DNA of 5,031 nt from Nitrospirota bacterium (GTDB lineage: Bacteria > Nitrospirota > Thermodesulfovibrionia > Thermodesulfovibrionales > JdFR-85). The position numbers and the translations under genes were made by a program. The stretch is from assembly GCA_003232715.1 (NCBI GenBank), contig QIJG01000200.1, forward strand, positions 1-5,031, in the 5' to 3' direction. A model generated the notes under the pieces. It did no database searches. It was not told the origin of the DNA and was given only the letters and a program-made list of their open reading frames with translations. This document shows positions 1 through 5,031 of the stretch, in pieces; the stretch's first letter is position 1; each line of letters begins with the position of its first letter.

Positions 1-257
1 TGGAGGATATAAGACCGGGTCAGCGGGTCAGGATAAAGGTAGATGCATATTCGGGAAAGGTTTTTTGGGGAAAGGTTGATAGCATCATGGCAGGCACAGG
101 AGCGGTCTTCTCCCTCTTTCCTCCCGAGAATGCTACCGGCAATTATGTAAAGGTGGTAAAGAGGATTCCGGTCAAGATTGTCTTTGAAAAAGGTACGGAT
201 CCTGAACATGTCCTGAGAATAGGCATGTCTGTAATTCCCACGGTCTTTGTTAAATGA
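1..257 (+). CDS. emrA: EmrA-like membrane fusion protein, C-terminal end (partial)
   Basis: This is the last 84 codons of a HlyD/EmrA-family periplasmic adaptor; the reading frame begins at base 3 and the 5' part lies outside the window. Such adaptors are anchored in the inner membrane by an N-terminal helix and bridge an inner-membrane transporter to an outer-membrane channel. The visible part is the beta-barrel and C-terminal region. It carries RPGQRVRIKVDAYSG, then GKVDSIMAGTGAVFSLFPPE, then NATGNYVKVVKRIPVKI, and near the end LRIGMSV. These match the order and wording I recall for E. coli EmrA (GTGSAFSLLPAQNATGNWIKVVQRLPVRI and LRIGLS). The stop codon TGA at 255-257 overlaps the ATG of the transporter gene, so the two are co-translated. 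The family assignment is strong. The symbol is by family resemblance, and the drug substrates are unknown. Confidence 0.9.
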   Translation, partial: EDIRPGQRVRIKVDAYSGKVFWGKVDSIMAGTGAVFSLFPPENATGNYVKVVKRIPVKIVFEKGTDPEHVLRIGMSVIPTVFVK

Positions 258-1771
258 ACAAGTGGATTATTGCCTTAACGGTAATGCTCCCAACCCTGAT
301 TGAGATTATCGACACATCTGTTGTCAATGTTTCACTGGTACATATCAGGGGGAGTCTTTCCGCCGGCATAAATGAAGCTACATGGACAATCACTGCCTAT
401 CTGGTTTCAAACGCAATTATTATTCCCATTTCAGGATGGCTCAGCAAGGTCTTCGGCAGAAGGAACTATCTGGCTGCATCAATTGCAATCTTTACAGGGA
501 GTTCCTTTCTCTGTGGTTCTGCATGGAGCATCAGAAGCCTTGTATTCTTCAGGATTATGCAGGGAATCGGCGGAGGCGCGCTTCAGCCGCTCAGTCAGTC
601 AATCCTCCTTGAATCGTTCCCCCGGAAACAGCATGGTATGGCAATGGCGATCTTTGGCATGGGTATCATGTTCGGCCCGATCATCGGCCCGCTGCTTGGC
701 GGCTGGATAACCGACAACTGGTCGTGGAGGTGGATATTTTATATAAATATTCCTATCGGGATAATATCTATTCTGCTCACGCTCTTTGTTATTCAGGATC
801 CACCCTATATGAAAAGGGTAAAAATGAAGATAGACTATTGGGGACTGATGCTGCTTGCTGCAGGGCTTGGTTCATTGCAGTTCGTCATTGATAAGGGGCA
901 GACGGCCGATTGGTTCTCTTCTCCTGTAATCGTAACTTTTACGATCATAACCGTAGTTGCACTTATCCTCTTTGTTGTCATAGAGCTTTTCTCGGACAAT
1001 CCGGTAGTTAATCTGAGGTTATTCAAAGACAGGACATTTACCTCAGGAAATATCCTCATGTTCTTTGTCTTTTTTAATCTTTTCGGGAGCATCGTTTTGC
1101 TACCGATCTATCTCCAGACCTTAATGGGATATACCGCATATCTTGCAGGTGTAGTGCTTGGCCCCGGCGGTCTTGCCACCATGCTTGCCCTCCCGATAGC
1201 CGGAAAACTCGTCGAGAAAAAAAATCCTAAAAATGTCCTTGTGCTTGGTATAGTTATAACTGCACTTTCAACCTACCTCATGTCCCTTTTTAATCTCCAG
1301 GCAGACTTCTGGACACTGGTATGGCCACGTGTGATCCTCGGAGTCGGGATGGGCTTTCTCTTTATTCCACTTACCACGATGACCCTCTCGCACATGCCGA
1401 AAGAGAAGATGACGGATGCAACCGCCATGTACAATCTCCTGAGAAACATCGGCGGGAGTGTAGGGGTAGCCTTTGTCACAACCATACTCGCAAGGAGGGC
1501 TCAGTTCCACCAGTCCAGACTCGTAGAACATCTGACTCCCTTTAATCCCTCATATGCCCTTGCAAAGGAAAAACTGTCTTCAATCATGACATTCGCCGGT
1601 ATTCATACAGCCAATCCGGATGCCGTGATCTATGGAGAACTCCAGCGCCAGTCACACATGCTTGCCTTTAATGATGCCTTCTTTCTGCTCGCTATCATGA
1701 TGTTAACCGTACTACCTCTTGTCTTTTTTATGAAGCGGGGAGGTGCACAGGCTCAGCCCACCCTCAAATAA
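254..1771 (+). CDS. emrB: EmrB/QacA-type (DHA2) MFS multidrug efflux transporter
   Basis: This 505-residue inner-membrane proton/drug antiporter has the usual length for the 14-helix DHA2 family. Family motifs are visible in order: the TM1 motif LIEIIDTSVVNVSL (residues 15-28, with Asp20); motif A, GWLSKVFGRRNYL (61-73), in the TM2-TM3 loop; motif B, RIMQGIGGGALQPL (100-113), with the conserved Arg100; motif C, GPIIGPLLGGW (141-151), the antiporter signature; and WRWIFYINIPIG (158-169). Near residues 426-475 is the long loop before the last helix, beginning RRAQFHQSRLVEHLTPFNP and ending in AFNDAFFLL, as is typical of EmrB proteins. The ATG overlaps the upstream adaptor's stop (ATGA), and no Shine-Dalgarno sequence precedes it, so translation is probably coupled. 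With its adaptor and an outer-membrane channel encoded elsewhere, it should expel hydrophobic toxic compounds. Actual substrates cannot be read from sequence. The gene looks intact. Confidence 0.95.
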   Translation: MNKWIIALTVMLPTLIEIIDTSVVNVSLVHIRGSLSAGINEATWTITAYLVSNAIIIPISGWLSKVFGRRNYLAASIAIFTGSSFLCGSAWSIRSLVFFRIMQGIGGGALQPLSQSILLESFPRKQHGMAMAIFGMGIMFGPIIGPLLGGWITDNWSWRWIFYINIPIGIISILLTLFVIQDPPYMKRVKMKIDYWGLMLLAAGLGSLQFVIDKGQTADWFSSPVIVTFTIITVVALILFVVIELFSDNPVVNLRLFKDRTFTSGNILMFFVFFNLFGSIVLLPIYLQTLMGYTAYLAGVVLGPGGLATMLALPIAGKLVEKKNPKNVLVLGIVITALSTYLMSLFNLQADFWTLVWPRVILGVGMGFLFIPLTTMTLSHMPKEKMTDATAMYNLLRNIGGSVGVAFVTTILARRAQFHQSRLVEHLTPFNPSYALAKEKLSSIMTFAGIHTANPDAVIYGELQRQSHMLAFNDAFFLLAIMMLTVLPLVFFMKRGGAQAQPTLK

Positions 1772-1790
1772 ATACAGAGTTTCAAGCTGG
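1772..1790. other. Convergent 19-base gap between emrB and acpS stops
   Basis: Only 19 bases separate the TAA of the transporter gene (1769-1771, + strand) from the TAA of acpS (1791-1793, - strand). I see no GC-rich hairpin followed by a T-run on either strand here or in the flanking gene ends. Each transcript therefore probably runs into the 3' end of the opposite gene, or ends by another mechanism such as Rho. Confidence 0.7.
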
Positions 1791-2183
1791 TTAAGAGTTT
1801 GATGAATCATCCACCTCTATAACCACAGATGCAATACTGCACCCCCTGTCGTGGCTGAGACTGAGATGGATCCTCCCGTTATGAAACATATTAGCAAATA
1901 ACCTTCCGGCATTACCATACAGTCTGATCTCGGGTTGGCCTGAGCCTTTGTTCATCACACCTATCTCTTTAAGAGGAATGGGCAGACCGGATTTCAGGGC
2001 CTTTATAAAGGCCTCCTTTGCTGCGAAACGGGCTGCATAGGAATTATAGGGGTTTGCCTTCCCAGAGCAGTATTTAATCTCCTCAGGCGTAAAAACCCGT
2101 TCAACAAACTTTTCACCCCATCTCCTGATAGCCAGCTCAAGCCTCTGAACGTCCACTATATCAATGCCTGTTCCGTGTATCAT
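1791..2183 (-). CDS. acpS: Holo-[acyl-carrier-protein] synthase
   Basis: AcpS is a cytoplasmic 4'-phosphopantetheinyl transferase. It moves phosphopantetheine from coenzyme A onto a serine of apo-ACP, making ACP competent for fatty acid synthesis. From the ATG chosen here the protein has 130 residues, close to the usual 120-130. The N-terminus MIHGTGIDIVDVQRLE holds the Mg-binding Asp8. VFTPEEIKYC (30-39) is the family FTxxEIxYC motif. RFAAKEAFIKAL (52-63) contains the second metal ligand Glu57 and the CoA-contacting lysines. HLSLSHDRG near the end is the conserved SHD segment. The frame also opens at a TTG nine bases upstream (2190-2192), which would add three residues. I prefer the ATG because family members typically begin M-I-x-G-x-G-x-D. 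No well-spaced ribosome site serves either start (AAGGAG at 2208-2213 is 24 bases from the ATG). Translation is probably coupled to pdxJ, whose stop is 12 bases upstream. Confidence 0.95.
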   Translation of the reverse strand: MIHGTGIDIVDVQRLELAIRRWGEKFVERVFTPEEIKYCSGKANPYNSYAARFAAKEAFIKALKSGLPIPLKEIGVMNKGSGQPEIRLYGNAGRLFANMFHNGRIHLSLSHDRGCSIASVVIEVDDSSNS

Positions 2184-2195
2184 TTTAGTCAATAG

Positions 2196-2903
2196 TCAAT
2201 CCAGACGCTCCTTCATCTCCCTTACAGCCCTCTCCATACCCACAAGGACTGCCCTTGATATGATGCTATGCCCTATGTAAAGCCCTCTGAGACCTTCTAT
2301 GGATGCAACCGGCATGATGTTGTAATATGTAAGGCCGTGCCCTGCATTTGCATACAGGCCATTCAGTCTTGCCCTCTCGATTGAAGCCATTACCTTCTTC
2401 AACTCCTCACGCTGCTCCTCACCCCTCGAGTTTGCATAATGCCCTGTATGGACCTCAACCATTGCAGCCCCTATTTCCTTTGAAACATCCACATCAACTA
2501 TGGAAGATCCTATAAAAAAACTCACGGGGATTCCTTCTTTCATTAAACGTTGAACAGCATCACGAAACTTATTCCCCGGTCCATGCAGGTCAAGCCCCCC
2601 CTCGGTTGTCAGTTCCTCGCGTTTCTCAGGCACGATAGTGACAAGGTCAGGCCTGATCTGTATTGCAGTCTCTATCATCTCCTCTGTGGCAGCCATCTCG
2701 AGGTTTAACTCCATGGGTACCACCTCCCTGAGCAGTCTCAGATCCCTGTCCTGAATATGTCTGCGGTCCTCCCTGAGGTGAACGGTTATTCCATCAGCTC
2801 CACCCAATACGGCCAGTGTGGCAGCCATAACAGGGTCCGGCTCAAATGCCCTGCGGGCCTGTCTCAATGTAGCAATATGGTCAACATTAACTCCAAGAAT
2901 CAT
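2196..2903 (-). CDS. pdxJ: Pyridoxine 5'-phosphate synthase
   Basis: PdxJ is a cytoplasmic TIM-barrel enzyme. It condenses 1-deoxy-D-xylulose 5-phosphate with 3-amino-1-hydroxyacetone 1-phosphate to make pyridoxine 5'-phosphate, the ring-forming step of the DXP-dependent vitamin B6 route. At 235 residues it has the normal length. The N-terminus GVNVDHIATLRQAR (4-17) is the family signature. ADGITVHLREDRRHIQDRD (36-54) carries the catalytic His42 and phosphate-binding Arg/His residues. LNLEMA (66-71) carries the catalytic Glu69. VPEKREELTTEGGLD (91-105) and EVHTGHYA (150-157) are conserved strands. NAGHGLTYYN (186-195) carries His189. IGHSIISRAV near the C-terminus is the phosphate-binding loop. 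All expected catalytic residues are present. The ATG has a strong ribosome site eight bases upstream. The gene lies 30 bases after nrdJ and just before acpS; pdxJ-acpS is a conserved pair in many bacteria. Confidence 0.97.
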   Translation of the reverse strand: MILGVNVDHIATLRQARRAFEPDPVMAATLAVLGGADGITVHLREDRRHIQDRDLRLLREVVPMELNLEMAATEEMIETAIQIRPDLVTIVPEKREELTTEGGLDLHGPGNKFRDAVQRLMKEGIPVSFFIGSSIVDVDVSKEIGAAMVEVHTGHYANSRGEEQREELKKVMASIERARLNGLYANAGHGLTYYNIMPVASIEGLRGLYIGHSIISRAVLVGMERAVREMKERLD

Positions 2904-2910
2904 CTCAAAA

Positions 2911-2918
2911 ACCTCCTT
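2911..2918 (-). promoter_or_regulatory. Shine-Dalgarno site of pdxJ
   Basis: Read on the - strand, this is AAGGAGGT, close to a perfect anti-16S match, with seven bases between it and the pdxJ ATG at 2901-2903. It fixes the pdxJ start and shows that this gene recruits ribosomes independently within the nrdJ-pdxJ-acpS unit, unlike its two neighbours. Confidence 0.85.
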
Positions 2919-2933
2919 AAAATCATCTCTCCC

Positions 2934-4664
2934 TCAATCTCCATCCCTGAATCTCCTGAGCGTACCAACCTTTCGGGTACCATACCTGAAGACCGTTACC
3001 CCCTTACATCCCTTCTCATATGCCAGGAGAAACGCCTTCTCCACATCCTCCCTTTTTGCGCCCTTTGGGAGATTAACCGTCTTTGAGACCGCATTATCAG
3101 TATACTCCTGAAAGGCAGCCTGCATCTCTACATGGTCTTTCGGAGGGATCTCGTGTGCAGTCTTAAAAAGCCTCTTTATCCTGGCCGGCACCTCCTTTAT
3201 TCCCCTCAGCCTGCCCTTCATTAACACCTTCTTCTCAAGCTCCTGTGAATAGAACCCGAGCTTCCCGGCAAGTGTAAAAAAGTATTTATTCACCTCCATC
3301 AACTCTGTATCAAGAATAAGTCTCCTGAAGGCAAGGGCAAAGATGGGTTCTATCCCGCCCGAACAATCAGCAATTATAGAGATAGTGCCTGTTGGTGCAA
3401 TTGTTGTAGTTGTGGCATTCCTTACCTTTGGTATATCAGGGGCATCATAAATCGACCCCTTAAAGTTAGGAAACACACCCCGCTTCTGCGCAAGCCCTGC
3501 TGAGGCCTCCCTTGCCCTTGTCTGTATAAATCTCATCACATCTCGGGCAAGCCTGAAACCCTGATCTGAATTATACCGGATACCGAGGAGTATGAGCATA
3601 TCCGCCCAGCCCATCACCCCAAGACCTATTTTCCTGTTACCCTTGTGCATCCTTTCAATCTCGGGCAGGGGATACCTGTTCGTATCTATGCAGTCGTCAA
3701 GAAACCTGACAGCAACCCTTATATCCCCTCCAAGACTTTCATAATCAATGACAGGGCTACCTTCAGGGTTATCAATTATTGAATTACGCACATATTTTGA
3801 GAGGTTCATTGAGCCGAGCACACAGGCCTCATACGGCAGAAGCGGCTGCTCACCGCAAGGGTTGGTGCTCTCTATCTCACCAAGGTGGGGGGTAGGGTTG
3901 AATCTGTTTATCCGGTCTATAAAGACGAGCCCGGGATCCCCTGTCTCATGGGCATTCCTGACAATCGCATCAAAAACCTTACGGGCACGGAGCCTGCCAA
4001 CCGGCTTGCCTGTTCTCGGATTAACAAGTTCATATTCCGTGTTTTTTTTGAGCGCCGCCATAAAGGCATCGGTAACGGCCACGGATATATTGAAATTAGT
4101 CAGTTCCCCCTGGCTCCTCTTGGCCTCTATAAAATCGAGTATGTCGGGATGATCAATCCTCAGGATTCCCATATTGGCGCCTCTCCTGGCACCACCCTGT
4201 TTTATCACCTCAGTGGCGGTGTTATAGATCTTCATGAATGAGACCGGACCGCCGGCAATCCCTCCGCTTGTCCTGACGATATCAGACCTGGGCCTGAGTC
4301 TGGAGAAGGAAAAACCTGTTCCACCCCCGCTTTGCAGGATAAGAGCTGTGTTTTTCAATGTATCAAAGATACTCTTCATCGAGTCATCAACCGGCAGGAC
4401 AAAACAGGCTGCAAGCTGTCCGATCTCTTTGCCGGCATTCATCAGGGTCGGTGAGTTTGGCAGGAATCTCAGTTCAGTCATCAAAGTGAAGAACCTCTCT
4501 TCCCAAGCCCGGGTCTCTTCTCCATAAAGACCTTCAGCACATGCTACATGGGAGGCAACACGGCGGAACATTTCCGCCGGAGACTCTATGACCTCCCCCT
4601 TCCCGTTCCTAAGCAGATATCGGACTCTCAGCACACGGAGCGCATTATCAGTAAGGTTAAGCAT
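2934..4664 (-). CDS. nrdJ: Class II (adenosylcobalamin-dependent) ribonucleotide reductase
   Basis: This cytoplasmic enzyme reduces ribonucleotides to deoxyribonucleotides using a thiyl radical generated from coenzyme B12, so it needs neither oxygen nor a separate radical subunit. From ATG 4662-4664 it has 576 residues. A short N-terminal helical domain begins LTDNALRVLRVRYL, with no ATP-cone. The ten-stranded barrel follows: FLPNSPTLMNAG (67-78); Cys87 in QLAACFVLP, one of the redox pair; SGGGTGFSFSRLRP (112-125); GGARRGANMGIL (157-168); and NPCGEQPLLPYEAC (268-281), which holds Asn268, the likely radical Cys270, Glu272 and the second redox Cys281. The 11-residue spacing matches C408/C419 of the Lactobacillus leichmannii enzyme. 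IAPTGTIS (422-429) is the phosphate-binding loop. The protein ends soon after the YEKGCKGVTVFRYG motif, without the cysteine-bearing tail many relatives have. The frame stays open 35 codons further upstream to a GTG at 4769, but that extension is unlike the family and overlaps the promoter, so I reject it. Confidence 0.95.
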   Translation of the reverse strand: MLNLTDNALRVLRVRYLLRNGKGEVIESPAEMFRRVASHVACAEGLYGEETRAWEERFFTLMTELRFLPNSPTLMNAGKEIGQLAACFVLPVDDSMKSIFDTLKNTALILQSGGGTGFSFSRLRPRSDIVRTSGGIAGGPVSFMKIYNTATEVIKQGGARRGANMGILRIDHPDILDFIEAKRSQGELTNFNISVAVTDAFMAALKKNTEYELVNPRTGKPVGRLRARKVFDAIVRNAHETGDPGLVFIDRINRFNPTPHLGEIESTNPCGEQPLLPYEACVLGSMNLSKYVRNSIIDNPEGSPVIDYESLGGDIRVAVRFLDDCIDTNRYPLPEIERMHKGNRKIGLGVMGWADMLILLGIRYNSDQGFRLARDVMRFIQTRAREASAGLAQKRGVFPNFKGSIYDAPDIPKVRNATTTTIAPTGTISIIADCSGGIEPIFALAFRRLILDTELMEVNKYFFTLAGKLGFYSQELEKKVLMKGRLRGIKEVPARIKRLFKTAHEIPPKDHVEMQAAFQEYTDNAVSKTVNLPKGAKREDVEKAFLLAYEKGCKGVTVFRYGTRKVGTLRRFRDGD

Positions 4665-4671
4665 GGAATAA

Positions 4672-4702
4672 ATTATAGCAGAAAAAGAAGAAAGACTGTA
4701 AC
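4672..4702 (-). promoter_or_regulatory. Candidate extended -10 promoter for nrdJ-pdxJ-acpS
   Basis: On the - strand the sequence TGCTATAAT (4672-4680) is a perfect TATAAT -10 box (4672-4677) with the TG of an extended -10 element. Seven bases separate TATAAT from the nrdJ ATG, so the expected RNA start falls on or next to the A of the ATG. The possible -35 box is weak: GTTACA at 4697-4702 matches TTGACA at 4 of 6 positions, with a long 19-base spacer. That is tolerable for an extended -10 promoter. The spacer on this strand is T- and C-rich. No Shine-Dalgarno motif lies between the promoter and the ATG. Identification rests on consensus matching alone. Confidence 0.55.
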
Positions 4703-4708
4703 AGTTCA

Positions 4709-4750
4709 CCAGGGAGAAAACTTGACAGGGAGATAGGGAGTTACGGAGTT
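4709..4750. repeat. Short purine-rich imperfect repeats
   Basis: The + strand here repeats related purine-rich words: CAGGGAGA at 4710-4717 and again at 4726-4733 (16-base period), then TAGGGAG at 4734-4740, then GGAGTT overlapping twice between 4737 and 4750. This looks like a degenerate low-complexity repeat just upstream of the nrdJ promoter. No function can be assigned. Confidence 0.45.
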
Positions 4751-4860
4751 GAGAAGTATATAGCGTCACGATGCCTTCACGATGACATCAAGACAAGAAT
4801 CAGCACAGGATTGCATATGCTTTATAGTTTGTTCCCTATTAAGTTGCCTGGTTAATAATA

Positions 4861-5031
4861 TTAAAGAAACTCCTGTGTGTTATTTTTCACTTTTCCGTTA
4901 TTATTAATCGTCTCAAAATAGTCAAGACGACATCTTCTCAACCAGCAATTCACGGTGAAGGCAAAGATCAAGTACAGGTAAGGGTATCCGCGAGAAGGAG
5001 AAAAGGGATTTCGCAAAGGTATGCACACCTC
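4861..5031 (-). CDS. Possible C-terminal end of an unknown gene (partial, doubtful)
   Basis: On the - strand a frame enters from the right edge at 5031 and stays open for 56 codons, to a TAA at 4861-4863. The product would include SRGYPYLYLIFAFTVNCWLR followed by a polar end with DYFETINNNGKVKNN. I do not recognise it. An open run this short occurs by chance fairly often, and a + strand frame over the same bases (4843-5031) is also open, which weakens the case. If real, it would be the tail of a gene upstream of nrdJ in the same direction, about 200 bases away. Confidence 0.15.
   Translation of the reverse strand, partial: EVCIPLRNPFSPSRGYPYLYLIFAFTVNCWLRRCRLDYFETINNNGKVKNNTQEFL

Larger units (their letters stand above)
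4703..5031. other. Intergenic stretch without a recognisable gene
   Basis: After the promoter region there are roughly 330 bases in which I recognise no gene, tRNA, riboswitch or insertion sequence. The centre (about 4810-4920) is visibly AT-rich compared with the genes to the left. It contains several short inverted repeats: CACAGGA 4804-4810 with TCCTGTG 4871-4877; TTAATAATA 4852-4860 with TATTATTAA 4899-4907; TGCCTTCAC 4772-4780 with GTGAAGGCA 4955-4963; and the 8-base palindrome GCATATGC at 4813-4820. TCACGATG is also repeated directly at 4766-4773 and 4777-4784. These are consistent with a regulatory or decayed mobile region, but none matches a named element I can identify. Confidence 0.5.

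Noticed and set aside
835..1545. Several 70-87 residue frames antisense to or out of frame with emrB, and similar ones over pdxJ and nrdJ.
   Set aside because: They lie wholly or mostly within genes identified by family motifs, lack their own ribosome sites and show no protein-like motifs; they are shadows of the true frames.
1738..1766. Small GC-rich hairpin (GGCT/AGCC with flanking GGT/ACC) near the end of emrB as a terminator.
   Set aside because: The stem is short and imperfect, it lies within the coding sequence, and no T-run follows on either strand.
4722..4727. Perfect TTGACA on the + strand.
   Set aside because: No -10-like hexamer lies 16-19 bases downstream, and no + strand gene follows.
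4751..4766. Possible NrdR box (GAGAAGTATATAGCGT) upstream of nrdJ.
   Set aside because: Against the consensus as I recall it (ACACWATATATWGTGT) only the right half fits, about 10 of 16 positions. I see no second box at the usual roughly three-turn spacing.
4665..4769. 35-codon upstream extension of the nrdJ frame to a GTG at 4769.
   Set aside because: The extension (beginning MTLYTSQLRNSLSPCQ) does not resemble any NrdJ N-terminus and runs over the repeats and the TATAAT box. Family members start at or near LTDNALxVL.
4782..4907. 41-codon + strand ORF starting MTSRQESAQDC.
   Set aside because: It has no ribosome site and lies in AT-rich sequence full of short repeats. The product has no recognisable features.
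4665..5031. Cobalamin riboswitch, looked for because nrdJ needs coenzyme B12.
   Set aside because: No B12-box-like GCCACTG segment or matching helix arrangement is visible on the - strand, and the likely promoter leaves no leader in which a riboswitch could sit.

Overview
The window holds five protein-coding genes in two opposing blocks, plus about 370 bases of largely non-coding sequence at the right end. The organism is probably a Gram-negative bacterium. The best evidence is a tripartite-type drug efflux pair, an EmrA-like periplasmic adaptor followed by an EmrB-like transporter, which needs a periplasm and an outer membrane. A class II (vitamin B12-dependent) ribonucleotide reductase suggests an anaerobe or facultative lineage. 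The proteins look like those of Nitrospirota or deltaproteobacterial-type lineages, but that placement is an impression from memory, not a computed result.

Left block, + strand, 1-1771. The C-terminal 84 codons of an EmrA/HlyD-family membrane fusion protein overlap the start of a complete 14-helix DHA2-family (EmrB-type) major facilitator transporter by an ATGA junction. The two form an efflux operon whose start lies outside the window. It converges on the second block with only 19 bases between the stop codons and no recognisable intrinsic terminator.

Right block, - strand, 4664 down to 1791. Three housekeeping genes are read leftwards in the order nrdJ, pdxJ, acpS. nrdJ makes deoxyribonucleotides. 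pdxJ carries out the ring-closing step of the DXP-dependent pyridoxal phosphate pathway. acpS activates acyl carrier protein for fatty acid synthesis. The gaps are 30 and 12 bases, so they are probably one transcription unit. pdxJ-acpS is a widely conserved gene pair; nrdJ ahead of it is less standard. A good extended -10 promoter (TGCTATAAT) sits directly against the nrdJ ATG, which suggests a leaderless message.

Right end, 4665-5031. The promoter side carries short purine-rich repeats. Beyond it lies an AT-rich stretch with several short inverted repeats and no convincing gene. A 56-codon frame runs in from the right edge on the - strand and could be the tail of another gene, but nothing in it is recognisable.

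No new biological system is evident. The points most worth a second look are the apparently leaderless nrdJ start, the short NrdJ C-terminus lacking the usual cysteine pair, the acpS start-codon ambiguity with its tandem 7-base repeat, and the palindrome-rich spacer upstream of nrdJ.
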